This document shows positions 8,535-16,898 of a stretch of 64,000 nt of DNA, one piece after another (within the stretch, counting starts at the first letter, position 1; each line of letters opens with the position of its first letter). The notes beneath the pieces were generated by a model. The model did not search any database and was not told the origin of the DNA. It saw only the letters and a list, made by a program, of their open reading frames with translations. The stretch lies in assembly GCA_017425245.1 (NCBI GenBank), contig JAFOOX010000029.1, forward strand, positions 1-64,000, read 5' to 3'. The position numbers were made by a program, and so were the translations under genes. This stretch comes from Gammaproteobacteria bacterium (GTDB lineage Bacteria; Pseudomonadota; Gammaproteobacteria; Enterobacterales; Neiellaceae).

Positions 8535-8813
8535 CCCCTTGATCACCACCTGCACCCACGCCAGCTAACCCACTGCCAGCTGGGTGAAGGGGTTGAGGCA
8601 ACAGGACGTTGCCGAAAGCCACTAAGGCACATGGATGTGGCTTTGTGGCGACCCCGTAGCCCGGCAGAACATACATCAGTAATAGATGGTGGTGATCTCG
8701 GGGGCGCCCGGGTGTGCAGAGGGGCGTGGCGATACGCCCCTCTGCCCCAGCGCGAGGTGGGCAACCTCGCTCCGCTGCGGCGCAGCCGCATTTGCCGCGC
8801 AGCGGCATTCAAG
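8535..8813 (+). repeat. Structured island repeat, copy R2
   Basis: First of two direct copies to the right of the cassette array. The core starts CCCCTTGATCACCACC, includes the CCAGC...GCTGG and GGCAAC-AGGAC-GTTGCC hairpins, and ends GATCTCGGGG near 8704. A perfect 12-bp hairpin follows at 8716-8745 (GCAGAGGGGCGT, loop GGCGAT, ACGCCCCTCTGC), then a 7-bp hairpin at 8752-8770, then GC palindromes. The core is almost identical to copy R3 over about 170 bases, apart from a short block at about 8624-8641. No gene is seen. Confidence 0.8.
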
Positions 8814-8933
8814 GTCCGGCCCGCGCCGGCCGGTCGGCGCTCTTATACAAATCGCCACGCGATTTGTCTTAACGCCTGCGGCACCGAGATCGAGGACATC
8901 CATCCCTTAACCAGCGGCAGCGCTGTATCCCCA

Positions 8934-9196
8934 CCCCTTGATCACCACCCGCACCCACGCCAGCTAACCCACTGCCAGCTGGGTGAAGGGGTTGAGGCAA
9001 CAGGACGTTGCCGAAAGCCACTATGGGCCACGGATGGCACATTGTGGCGACCCCGTAGCCCGGCAGAACTTATATCAGTAATAGATGGTGGTGATCTCGG
9101 GGTCCGACAGGGTTCGCCAAGGGAGGGTTCGGCGACCCTCCCTTGGCTCGTCGTGTGGGCGCGACAGCCCACTCCAGGCGGCGTAGCCGCAATCTC
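8934..9196 (+). repeat. Structured island repeat, copy R3
   Basis: Second direct copy. The core again begins CCCCTTGATCACCACC and ends GATCTCGGGG. A 13-bp perfect hairpin follows at 9116-9147 (GCCAAGGGAGGGT, loop TCGGCG, ACCCTCCCTTGGC), then a 6-bp hairpin at 9155-9172 (GTGGGC, loop GCGACA, GCCCAC), then GGCGGCGTAGCCGC. Its ATGGGCCACGGATGGCACATTGTGG block matches R1 more closely than R2. The arms of the hairpins differ from those of R1 and R2 while pairing is kept. Its 3' end runs into a 7-bp tandem repeat. Confidence 0.8.
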
Positions 9197-9245
<49 letters not shown>

Positions 9246-9263
9246 AGTAGCAGCCCGCCGCTA

Positions 9264-10067
9264 TCAGCGCTGGCGCGGCGCTACGCTACCCTGCTGCCAC
9301 GCCTGCAGCGCCGCGTTCATGGCGCCGGTGTGCTGGCGCAGCTGTGCCGCCAGTTGCTGTTTGTGCCCAGGGCTGGCGCTGGCCATTGCTTCGGGCTGCA
9401 ACGCCGCTCGCTGCTCGGCGATAAAGGCAAATAGTTCGCCGCTGGCCAGCAGCAGGGCACCCAGCTGTTGGGCCCGCTGTTCACGCTGGCGCTGGTCGTG
9501 GCCAAGGGCATCACGCCACAGTTGCTGCAGTGCCGCACGATCGCGCTCCGGCAGTGGCGCGGCCGCCAGTTGTTGGACGATGTCATCGCTCAGGGTTTGG
9601 ATGTTGGTGGCGTAGCTCAGGTAGTAGCGGCCAGCGCTTTGCAACTGGCTGGCCACAGTTGCCAGTTCGCCGCTGGCCAGCAGTTCGCTGCTGCCGAGGC
9701 TGGACCAGTGGTTGAGCTGATCGAGCAGGGCGGCGCTGTCGGCCAGTTGCCGATCCAGCTGTTCGATCAACAGCCGGCTCCAGGGTAGCAGCGCCTGCAG
9801 CCGAGGGTCAGGATCCGTGCCGGTGCGGGTGATAAGGGCGGTGGCATCGATCCGGAACTGGCGTTGACGGCCACGGTAATCGACATCATCTGGCAGCAGC
9901 GACGTCATCAGCAGGGGGGCCAGGGCAGCCAGATGGGTGTTGACGGCGGCCTGCTGGCGCTGCTGGTGGACCACCCAGGCGATGGCCGAGGCTGCCAGCA
10001 TCAACAGCAGGCCAATCAACAGTAGCAAGCGGCCGCTGGAGAGCGGCATGGGTGATGACTCAGCCAT
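9264..10067 (-). CDS. Single-pass membrane protein coupled to a diguanylate cyclase
   Basis: A 267-residue protein with one N-terminal membrane segment (about residues 13-33, LLLLIGLLLMLAASAIAWVV). A long helical, Gln/Leu/Ala-rich region follows that is probably periplasmic. No known domain is recognised; the helical stretch resembles sensor or adaptor modules of chemoreceptor-like proteins. The ATG at 10067 overlaps the stop of the upstream GGDEF gene by eight bases, so the two are translationally coupled. A partnership in which this protein tunes or senses for the cyclase is an inference from that overlap. Confidence 0.75.
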   Translation of the reverse strand: MAESSPMPLSSGRLLLLIGLLLMLAASAIAWVVHQQRQQAAVNTHLAALAPLLMTSLLPDDVDYRGRQRQFRIDATALITRTGTDPDPRLQALLPWSRLLIEQLDRQLADSAALLDQLNHWSSLGSSELLASGELATVASQLQSAGRYYLSYATNIQTLSDDIVQQLAAAPLPERDRAALQQLWRDALGHDQRQREQRAQQLGALLLASGELFAFIAEQRAALQPEAMASASPGHKQQLAAQLRQHTGAMNAALQAWQQGSVAPRQR

Positions 10068-11556
10068 GGTGAGTGGCGTCCGGCGCTGGTGTGTCAACGC
10101 AGATGCGGTTACGTCCTTCGCCTTTGGCGCAGTAGAGCAGGGCATCGGCGCGGGCGATCAGGCTGTCGCTGCTGTCGCCGGGGCGCAGCAGGGTAACGCC
10201 GGCACTGATGGTGATGGCCAGTGGCGTATCGTCGATGCGGTAATCGAGGGCGGCGATCTGCTGGCGCAGGTTCTCGGCCACCCGACTTGCCCCTTCCAGA
10301 CTGGTACTGGGCAGCGCCAGCAGGAACTCCTCGCCGCCCCAGCGACAGACAATGTCGGATTGACGCAGGCTGGCGCGCAAGGTGTTCGCCACCTGCATCA
10401 GCACCTGATCGCCCCGCAGATGGCCATGCTGATCATTGATCTGCTTGAAGTGGTCGATATCGAGCAGGATCAGGCTAAGTGGCTGATGGTGGCGCACCGC
10501 CTCGCGCAGCGCCTGCTCCAGCAGCATCGCCAAGGCATGGCGATTGGTCAGCCCGGTCAGGGCGTCTGTCGCTGCCAGATATTCCAGCCGCGACTGGTAA
10601 CGGCTGACGGTAAGCTGCACCAGCAGCAGCACCAGCAGGGTGATGGCCCCACAGATGGCCAGATTGAGCAGCAGGGTACGGCGCAGCTGCTGCAGCGGCT
10701 GACTGCCCTCCTGCTCTACCATCAGGTACCACTTGAGTTCGGGGATGTAGCGCACATTGAGGTAGTGGGGCAGGCCACCCGCTTCGAATTCAAAGGAGCC
10801 ATCCTTGCTCGCCAGGATCTGATCACTGATGGTCGCCAGCCCCTCTAGCTGATGGATGTTGTTGCCTTTGCTGCTGACGCTGCCGGGCTGGCTGCGGCTG
10901 GCCACCACAATCTTGCCTTGGCCATCGACGAAGTAGATGGTGCGCTGGTAGCGCTGCTGATAGCGGTCGATCAGCTTGACCACGGCATCAACGGTCAGAC
11001 CGACACCAGTGGCACCGATAAAGCGTTCCTGATAGTCGAACACCCGGTAGTTGATAAAGATGGTCAGGGCGTCGTTGTTGGCCAGGTCCGGGTCGACATT
11101 GATCTCGTAGGGCTCGCTCAGGGCGCGGGTGCGGAAGTACCAGCCATCACGCGCTTCGCTCTCTTTCACCTGCTTGAGCAGGCCGTCGGCATAGTAGTAG
11201 TTGCGGCTGGCTTCGGACACGAAGAAGGCGGTGAAGGCGCCGTAATGCTCTTTCACCTCCTTGAGGTAACGAGTCATCTGGGCGAGATCCTGCTCACCAG
11301 CCAACGTCCAGTCGCGGACGAAGGTATCGCGCGACATCATCGATGAGATCAGCAGTGGCCTGATCAGGTCCTTCTGGATCTCCGAGTAGACGTTGTCGGA
11401 GGTGAGCGGCAGCTCGGTGGCGATCAGGGTCTGACGGATGCTGTTGCGAGACACCAGATAGCTGACCACCGACGTGGCAACAAACCCCACCACCAGCAGC
11501 AGGCTAAGCGCCAACAGCAGTTTCAGACGGGGGCTGAGGCGCGGGAATCTGGGCAT
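10060..11556 (-). CDS. Membrane diguanylate cyclase with Cache sensor domain
   Basis: A protein of about 498 residues with a first membrane helix at residues 12-33. A periplasmic Cache-type domain follows at about 40-285 (YYYADGLLKQV, GWYFRTRALSEPYEINVDP, FINYRVFDYQERFIGATGVGL). A second helix lies near 300-320, and a GGDEF domain begins at ATDALTGLTNRHAL. The active site reads GGEEF, and RQSD sits five residues before it, matching the RxxD inhibitory site, so it should make cyclic di-GMP and be subject to product inhibition. The ATG at 11556 is preferred to a TTG at 11565. The next gene overlaps its stop. Confidence 0.93.
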   Translation of the reverse strand: MPRFPRLSPRLKLLLALSLLLVVGFVATSVVSYLVSRNSIRQTLIATELPLTSDNVYSEIQKDLIRPLLISSMMSRDTFVRDWTLAGEQDLAQMTRYLKEVKEHYGAFTAFFVSEASRNYYYADGLLKQVKESEARDGWYFRTRALSEPYEINVDPDLANNDALTIFINYRVFDYQERFIGATGVGLTVDAVVKLIDRYQQRYQRTIYFVDGQGKIVVASRSQPGSVSSKGNNIHQLEGLATISDQILASKDGSFEFEAGGLPHYLNVRYIPELKWYLMVEQEGSQPLQQLRRTLLLNLAICGAITLLVLLLVQLTVSRYQSRLEYLAATDALTGLTNRHALAMLLEQALREAVRHHQPLSLILLDIDHFKQINDQHGHLRGDQVLMQVANTLRASLRQSDIVCRWGGEEFLLALPSTSLEGASRVAENLRQQIAALDYRIDDTPLAITISAGVTLLRPGDSSDSLIARADALLYCAKGEGRNRICVDTPAPDATHHG

Positions 11557-11637
11557 GAACAACAACCTAGGGGCAGAAGTGGCTGCATGTTAGGCCAGCG
11601 GCAGGCGGCTGTCATGGTGAAGCGCGCCGACGATGGC

Positions 11638-12042
11638 TCAGTGAGGGTGAATGAGGCCATCGACATAGCGCCACTGCCCCCGTTCGCGCACAAAATTGCT
11701 GGTCTCATGCAGGCGGAAGGCGCGGCCATTGAGCTGATAGCGGGCGATAAACTCGACGGTGGCGTGGTCGTCATCCTGCTGCTGGTGGCCCTTGATGGTC
11801 AGCCCCAGCCAGCGGCAGCGCGGATCGAACTCAAGTTCGGCGCGCTCTGGGCGGCGGCTGCTGTGCCAGCTCAGCAGCAGGTAATCGGCATTGGCCATGA
11901 CAAAGGCGCTGTAGCGGCTACGCATCAAGGCTTCGGCGCTGGTGGCCGGTTGACCCTGATGGAGCAGACCACAGCACTGCAGATAGGGCTGATCGCTGCC
12001 GCAAGGGCAGGGGTCAACACAGGAGAGTGGGCGTTTGGTCAT
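11638..12042 (-). CDS. ychJ: YchJ-family SEC-C motif protein
   Basis: A 134-residue protein of the YchJ (UPF0225) family. It starts with the zinc-binding SEC-C motif DPCPCGSDQPYLQCC. The family block SAEALMRSRYSAFVMANADYLL follows, and the C-terminus (NFVRERGQWRYVDG) has an NTF2-like pattern. The role is not established. The ATG at 12042 gives the standard length; the longer frame from 12162 runs into sequence antisense to the esterase. It is transcribed on the same strand as the esterase upstream, about 60 bases away. Confidence 0.9.
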   Translation of the reverse strand: MTKRPLSCVDPCPCGSDQPYLQCCGLLHQGQPATSAEALMRSRYSAFVMANADYLLLSWHSSRRPERAELEFDPRCRWLGLTIKGHQQQDDDHATVEFIARYQLNGRAFRLHETSNFVRERGQWRYVDGLIHPH

Positions 12043-12101
12043 GGTCGCTTGCTCGCATAAGGGGCGCTTATGGTGGCCAAAGCGACGGCAGGCAGCAAGA
12101 A

Positions 12102-12830
12102 CTACAGATAGAGCGGGGCCATTCGTCGCCAGTAGCAGCCGCGATGAGCGCGATCCGGCCATTCATGCAGGCTGTTTCTGATCCCTTTGCCATCGAGGAT
12201 CTGCTGCAGCCTGCGGTTGTTGTCGAGGAAGGGATCTTCGCAGCCGACTACCAAGGTCACTTCGAGCTGGCGTAGGTGACGGAGCAGGGTCGGGCACTGC
12301 AGGTTGGGCAGAAAGTGGGTAGGGGTGTGGAGATAGACATCCTGATCGTAGTGGCCATCGAGCAGATTGCGAAAATGCTCCACCTCAAGGGTCAGATCAT
12401 AACGGCCGGAGAAGGCCACCAGCCGGTTGAACAGCTGTGGGTGGCGGAAGGCCAGGGTTGCGGCATGAAAGGCGCCGAGGCTGCAGCCATGAGCCACCAT
12501 CGGCCCCTGCGGATTGAGGTAGCGCATCAGAGGCACCACCTCAGTGATCAGGTATTGCTCATAGTCACGATGGCGGGCTACCCGCTGTGGTGGTGGCAGT
12601 TCGGCGGCGTAGAAGGTCTGATGATAGGCACTGTCGACGCAGAACAGCTGCAGCTCACCGGCATCGATGCGCGACTGCAGCGCGGCCACCAGCCCCAGAT
12701 CTTCATATTCATGAAAACGACCATCGCGGGTGGGAAACACCAGCACTTTGGCACCGCGTTGGCCAAACACCAGCAGTTCCATGTCGTGACCCATGTGGGG
12801 GCTGAACCAGCGATGATAGGCACGTTCCAT
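12102..12830 (-). CDS. Alpha/beta-hydrolase esterase (enterochelin-esterase-like family)
   Basis: The 242-residue product is an esterase of the PF00756 type. The nucleophile elbow is GCSLGAF near residue 115, an acid residue lies in VVGCEDPFLDNN and the catalytic histidine is in WPDRAHRG near the end. The opening ERAYHRWFSPHMGHDMELLVFGQRGAKVLVFPT is typical of the family. There is no signal peptide, so it is cytoplasmic. The substrate is not predictable. It is 17 bases downstream of a second esterase on the same strand, suggesting a two-gene unit for ester cleavage. Confidence 0.85.
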   Translation of the reverse strand: MERAYHRWFSPHMGHDMELLVFGQRGAKVLVFPTRDGRFHEYEDLGLVAALQSRIDAGELQLFCVDSAYHQTFYAAELPPPQRVARHRDYEQYLITEVVPLMRYLNPQGPMVAHGCSLGAFHAATLAFRHPQLFNRLVAFSGRYDLTLEVEHFRNLLDGHYDQDVYLHTPTHFLPNLQCPTLLRHLRQLEVTLVVGCEDPFLDNNRRLQQILDGKGIRNSLHEWPDRAHRGCYWRRMAPLYL

Positions 12831-12847
12831 GTGGCCGGAGTTCCCTG

Positions 12848-13840
12848 TCAGGTGGCAAAGAAACGGTTTATTTCATGCAGCATGCCGAGTTCTTGCGCCG
12901 CCTGTTGCGGATAGCTGAAGTGGCCGCCATCGAGTACCAGCAACTGCTTGGGACCGGCCCAACAGTTATAGATGGCAAACTGCCCCGGCGGGGCCACCAT
13001 CGGATCAAACAGGGCTGCTGCCAGATGCAGTGGCTGGCGGGCGCGGGCTGCCGCTGATGCCGCATCGTAATAGGCCAAGGTGTCAGCAGCATTGCGGTGG
13101 TAGCGAGCGAACACCTGCACCGCAGCGCCGCTGCCGGTGGTGGGCAGCTGTAGTCGCAGCGGCTGGTGCCCAAAGGTGGGCACATGCAGATGCAGCCGTT
13201 TGATCCGGCTATCCCAGGGGGCGGCCAGTGCACCGATACCACCGCCAAAGCTGCTGCCGATATAGCCGATATCGTTGGCGGCGGCCGGAAACAGCTGTTG
13301 GGCAGCGGTGACCGCCAGCCACAGATCATCGACACAGCCACCGATCACATAGCGATCACGCTTGTCGAGGTCATGCAACACATGAAAATGAGGTTGAGCC
13401 GAGAACGGCGAGCTGCGGCTACGGCCAAGGCCGCGAAAGCAGGGAAAGAGCAAGGCGGCGCCGGGGATCTGGTAGCGGCCATCGGGTGCATCGCGGCCAC
13501 CATAGCCATGGCCGATGATCACCACCCGGCTGATGGGGGTGGCCAGCGGCAGCAGCGCCCAGCCCTTGATGGTGACCTTGTCGCTAGAGCTGTAGCTGAA
13601 ATCGAAACGCTCGAATCCCTGCTGGCGGCCGCTGTGGGTGAGTACCGGATGAGGTTGTAAAACTCTTACCCGTTGCCAACGGGCCTGCCAGAAGGCTTCG
13701 AAATCGGCCGGCGCAGGCGGTGCGGTGATCGCCAGCAGCTCATCCAGACCAAAGCCGTAGCTCGGGTCAAAGGGGTAATCATGGTCGAACAGACTGCTGT
13801 CTGGCACTAAGGCGCCACCATTGTTATCGAGGTCGAACAT
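12848..13840 (-). CDS. Acetyl-xylan-esterase-like hydrolase (CE7/AXE1 family)
   Basis: A protein of about 330 residues of the AXE1 alpha/beta-hydrolase family. It has an N-terminal APADFEAFWQARWQ block, the oxyanion-region block GHGYGGRDAP, FRGLGRSRS, the nucleophile elbow IGSSFGGGIG and a C-terminal catalytic histidine in LDGGHFSYP. CE7 enzymes deacetylate short acetylated sugars and, in some cases, cephalosporins. No signal peptide is visible, so it would act inside the cell. The start is uncertain: ATGs at 13840 and 13888 and a GTG at 13909 are in frame, and none has a strong ribosome-binding site. The last would overlap ppiC. Confidence 0.82.
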   Translation of the reverse strand: MFDLDNNGGALVPDSSLFDHDYPFDPSYGFGLDELLAITAPPAPADFEAFWQARWQRVRVLQPHPVLTHSGRQQGFERFDFSYSSSDKVTIKGWALLPLATPISRVVIIGHGYGGRDAPDGRYQIPGAALLFPCFRGLGRSRSSPFSAQPHFHVLHDLDKRDRYVIGGCVDDLWLAVTAAQQLFPAAANDIGYIGSSFGGGIGALAAPWDSRIKRLHLHVPTFGHQPLRLQLPTTGSGAAVQVFARYHRNAADTLAYYDAASAAARARQPLHLAAALFDPMVAPPGQFAIYNCWAGPKQLLVLDGGHFSYPQQAAQELGMLHEINRFFAT

Positions 13841-13901
13841 GCCACTGCGGTTTTCTCTCGCTGCCACGCTGTCGGCGCTTGCCACCATGGGCCAAACCTC
13901 G

Positions 13902-14168
13902 TTAACCACGAAAGTAGATCTGAATCAGATGGTAACCAAAGGGAGTACGCAGCGGCCCGTGGATCAGTTTAAGCGGCCGCTTGAACACCACCTCGTCGAA
14001 AGCGCGCACCATCTGGCCGGGGCGGATCTCACCCAGATCACCGCCCTTCTTGCCTGAGGGGCAGAGCGAATGCTGGCGGGCGAGGGTGTCAAACTCTTCA
14101 CCAGCTGCCAAACGCTGCTTGAGCTTGTCAGCTTCCTGTGAGGTTTTGACGAGAATATGACGGGCCAT
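13902..14168 (-). CDS. ppiC: Parvulin-type peptidyl-prolyl isomerase PpiC
   Basis: An 88-residue single-domain parvulin. It reads MARHILVKTSQEADKLKQRLAAGEEFDTLARQHSLCPSGKKGGDLGEIRPGQM in short overlapping motifs, ending in TPFGYHLIQI. These hold the conserved histidines and the catalytic cysteine (HSLCPS). It speeds cis-trans isomerisation of prolyl bonds in the cytoplasm. The ATG at 14168 gives the standard family start; the frame opens five codons earlier. It is divergent from pilU across about 180 bases. Confidence 0.95.
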   Translation of the reverse strand: MARHILVKTSQEADKLKQRLAAGEEFDTLARQHSLCPSGKKGGDLGEIRPGQMVRAFDEVVFKRPLKLIHGPLRTPFGYHLIQIYFRG

Positions 14169-14349
14169 GGCGATCGGCATCAACGGGATCCACTACTGCT
14201 TGTTGCGTCATTGTGCCACTGCTGCTGGCGGCTGACGACTCTGCCCGCCACCGAGAACGGGCCAAGTTCACAGCCTCGCGGCCGCTTACTCTGATGGCGG
14301 CCTAAATTGCGTTAAAGTTGTGGCCATCGCCGAGCAGGAACCGCCCTCT

Positions 14350-15570
14350 ATGGATCTCGATGCAATGCTGAAAATCCTGGCCAGCCAGGATGGTTCTGAC
14401 CTTTACCTGTCAACCGGGGCACCGCCCTGTGCCAAGTTCAATGGTGTGCTTAAGGCGCTGGCTAGTGAGCCGATGAAACCCGGTGACGTGCTGGCCATCG
14501 CCGAAGGGATCATGGATGACGAGCAACGTGCCCAGTTCGCCCGCGAGCTGGAGATGAACTTGGCGATCTCCATCCCCAATGTTGGCCGCTTCCGCATCAA
14601 CATCTTCCGCCAGCGTAACGAAGTGTCGCTGGTGGCCCGTAACATCAAGATGGAGATCCCCAAATTTGAGGACCTCAAATTGCCGCCGGTGCTGCTCGAT
14701 GTGGTGATGGAGAAGCGCGGACTGGTGCTCTTTGTCGGCGCCACCGGCTCAGGCAAATCGACCTCGCTGGCAGCGCTGATCGACTATCGCAATCGCAACA
14801 GCGGTGGCCACATCATCACCATCGAAGATCCGGTGGAGTACGTCCATCGCCACAAGAAGTCGATCATCAACCAGCGCGAAGTGGGGGTCGATACCCGCAG
14901 CTTCCACGCCGCTCTCAAGAACACCCTGCGTCAGGCGCCGGATGTGATCCTGATTGGCGAGATCCGCGACCGTGAGACCATGGAACATGCTATCGCCTTT
15001 GCCGATACCGGCCATCTGGCGATCTCCACCCTGCACGCCAACAACGCCAACCAGGCGCTGGACCGCATCATCAACTTCTTCCCCGAGGAGCGGCGGCCGC
15101 AGCTGCTGTCGGATCTGGGTAACAACCTCAAGGCCTTCGTCAGTCAGCGGCTGGTCAAAACCACCGATGGCAAGCGGCGGGCGGCGGTTGAGGTGCTCAC
15201 CGGCACCCTGACGGTGCGCGACATCATCCGTCGCGGCGAGCTGACCCTGCTGAAAGAGATCATGGAGAAGTCACGCACCTTGGGGATGCAGACCTTCGAT
15301 CAGGCGCTGATCGAGCTGGTCAAGGAGGGGGCGATCGACGACGACGAGGCGATCAAGAACGCCGATTCGGCCAACAACGTGCGCTTGCAGCTGAAGTTGT
15401 GGCGCGATGCGGCTGGCGATGGCAACGCGGCGCCGGCCGCCAGTGGTGACGCGGCCGCAGCCAGTGGCGACGCCAAACCAGCCGCCGCCAAAGCCGGCTG
15501 GAGCACTCTGGAACTGGAGCTGGAAGCGCTGGAAGAAAAAGACGACGCACACAAAGGGCGCGGCCACTGA
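14350..15570 (+). CDS. pilU: Type IV pilus retraction ATPase PilU
   Basis: The product is a PilT/PilU secretion ATPase that powers pilus depolymerisation. Visible motifs are GSDLYLSTGAPP at the start, the Walker A VGATGSGKSTSLAALI, the Asp box ITIEDPVEYVH, the Walker B ILIGEIRDRETM and the His box HLAISTLHANNA. It resembles PilU more than PilT in its long tail: after about residue 355 there is an Ala/Gly/Asp-rich linker followed by WSTLELELEALEEKDDAHKG. The ATG at 14350 has AGGA ten bases upstream and matches the usual family start; an earlier GTG at 14320 is possible. It stands alone without pilT beside it. Confidence 0.92.
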   Translation: MDLDAMLKILASQDGSDLYLSTGAPPCAKFNGVLKALASEPMKPGDVLAIAEGIMDDEQRAQFARELEMNLAISIPNVGRFRINIFRQRNEVSLVARNIKMEIPKFEDLKLPPVLLDVVMEKRGLVLFVGATGSGKSTSLAALIDYRNRNSGGHIITIEDPVEYVHRHKKSIINQREVGVDTRSFHAALKNTLRQAPDVILIGEIRDRETMEHAIAFADTGHLAISTLHANNANQALDRIINFFPEERRPQLLSDLGNNLKAFVSQRLVKTTDGKRRAAVEVLTGTLTVRDIIRRGELTLLKEIMEKSRTLGMQTFDQALIELVKEGAIDDDEAIKNADSANNVRLQLKLWRDAAGDGNAAPAASGDAAAASGDAKPAAAKAGWSTLELELEALEEKDDAHKGRGH

Positions 15571-15594
15571 ATGGTGTCCTGCCGTGGCTATGGC

Positions 15595-16056
15595 TTAGTC
15601 GGCCGGGGCGATAGGTGGCGCGCTTAACCGAACCTCATCGCCAACCCGGATCACCCCGGGCCGGACCACGCGGCAGCAGAGGCCGCCGCGCCAGCCGGGG
15701 GTGAGGGCGGCGGTCAGGCCGGCCACCTGCTCATCCATGCGTGGACAGGGCTCACATTCATAACTGATCTGCAACGCTACCTCGCCGATCCAAAGCCATT
15801 GGCCGCTGTGCTCGGGACCGAAGTTCAGGTCATCGATCAGCAGGTTGGCCCGGCGGATGGTCCACGGCAAGCTTTGGCCAAGTTCGTTGCAGGCCGTTTG
15901 CCAGCCCTGCTGGGATAGCACCGTCACCTGACGTCGCCCTGGTTTGCCACGCACATCACCGTCTATGCCGCGCTCCAAGCTGACACTGACACTGGCGATC
16001 GTTTCCATCGGCGCCCGTGTTCTGTTCCGGCGGGCGATTGCGAGCAGTTGGGCCAT
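15595..16056 (-). CDS. MOSC-domain protein
   Basis: A 153-residue MOSC protein, the domain shared by the molybdenum-cofactor sulfurase C-terminus and YiiM-like enzymes. It shows the conserved GIDGDVRGKPGRRQVTVLS segment, the strand WTIRRANLLID, a cysteine in YECEPCPRMDE as putative sulphur carrier, and RGGLCCRVVRPGVIRVGDEV. It probably binds or transfers molybdenum-cofactor-linked sulphur, but the substrate is open. The ATG at 16056 gives the usual start. It converges with pilU. Confidence 0.8.
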   Translation of the reverse strand: MAQLLAIARRNRTRAPMETIASVSVSLERGIDGDVRGKPGRRQVTVLSQQGWQTACNELGQSLPWTIRRANLLIDDLNFGPEHSGQWLWIGEVALQISYECEPCPRMDEQVAGLTAALTPGWRGGLCCRVVRPGVIRVGDEVRLSAPPIAPAD

Positions 16057-16338
16057 GGTGAAATCCGGATTGGCAGTAGTGACCATTTTGCCATTGGTGG
16101 CGATGGCGGCCAAACGGTAACGTGTGGCTGCAATGTCGACTATGGGGCGGAGGTGAACTGATTCGGGTCGATGCGGGCAGGTTATGCGCTAGGGCGGCGT
16201 ATACTGTGGCTAATCTGCTCGTTGGAGCTCTTTGAAGCAGGTAAAACCAGTTTCAGGTCAAGGAAATATCGGACTCTGCGGCTAGACTCCGGGAGTGGTA
16301 AGGTTTCTCAATGATGTTTGACAACTGTGGAGTGACCC

Positions 16339-16833
16339 ATGGCTAGCAAGAAGAGCAAAATCCCGGCGATCGATATCGGCATCAAAACGGCGGATCGCGA
16401 AAAGATTGTGGAAGGGTTGTCGGCGCTGCTGGCCGACAGCTACACCCTCTACCTGATGACCCACAACTTTCACTGGAACGTGACCGGGCCGCAGTTCAAT
16501 AGCCTGCATAACATGTTCATGACCCAGTATACCGAGCAGTGGACGGCGCTGGATGAACTGGCTGAGCGCATCCGAGCCCTTGGTTACCCGGCTCCGGGCA
16601 CCTACAAAGAGTTCATCAAGCTGGCCTCCATTAAGGAAGTTGAGGGTGTGCCCAGCGCCAACGATATGATCCGCCACCTGGTGGCCGCCCAAGAAGCCAC
16701 TGCTCGCACCGCGCGCAAGCTGTTTCCCGTGGTGGAAGAGGCCAATGATCAGCCGACCGCCGATCTTATTACTCGCCGGCTTGAGGTGCACGAAAAGACA
16801 GCTTGGATGCTGCGCAGCCTGCTCGAAGAGTAA
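16339..16833 (+). CDS. dps: Dps ferritin-like DNA-protection protein
   Basis: The 164-residue product is a Dps mini-ferritin. It has the ferroxidase-site motif [15 protein letters not shown] followed by the helix [22 protein letters not shown]. Dps forms dodecamers that oxidise and store iron, consuming hydrogen peroxide. The N-terminus carries a lysine-rich MASKKSK tail that could contact DNA. It follows a 282-base upstream region with no gene, long enough for stress-type regulation, though I could not make out a certain operator. A hairpin follows the stop. Confidence 0.95.
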   Translation: MASKKSKIPAIDIGIKTADREKIVEGLSALLADSYTLYLMTHNFHWNVTGPQFNSLHNMFMTQYTEQWTALDELAERIRALGYPAPGTYKEFIKLASIKEVEGVPSANDMIRHLVAAQEATARTARKLFPVVEEANDQPTADLITRRLEVHEKTAWMLRSLLEE

Positions 16834-16854
16834 TCACGGGTGATATTGTGAGAT

Positions 16855-16884
16855 GAAGAACGTTGGCATCAGCCAGCGTTCTTC
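16855..16884. terminator. Hairpin between convergent dps and membrane-protein gene
   Basis: A strong stem, GAAGAACGTTGGC, loop ATCA, GCCAGCGTTCTTC, lies 22 bases after the dps stop and 15 bases before the stop of the converging gene. The T-run is short, so its strength as an intrinsic terminator is uncertain. Confidence 0.65.
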
Positions 16885-16898
16885 CATGATGAGCGCCA

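Noticed and set aside
8535-8709. Could the repeat core itself be an attC site?
   Set aside because: It contains GCTAAC and CCAGCTGG segments, but lacks the outer complementary core boxes of attC, and copies are nearly identical in sequence, unlike attC sites.
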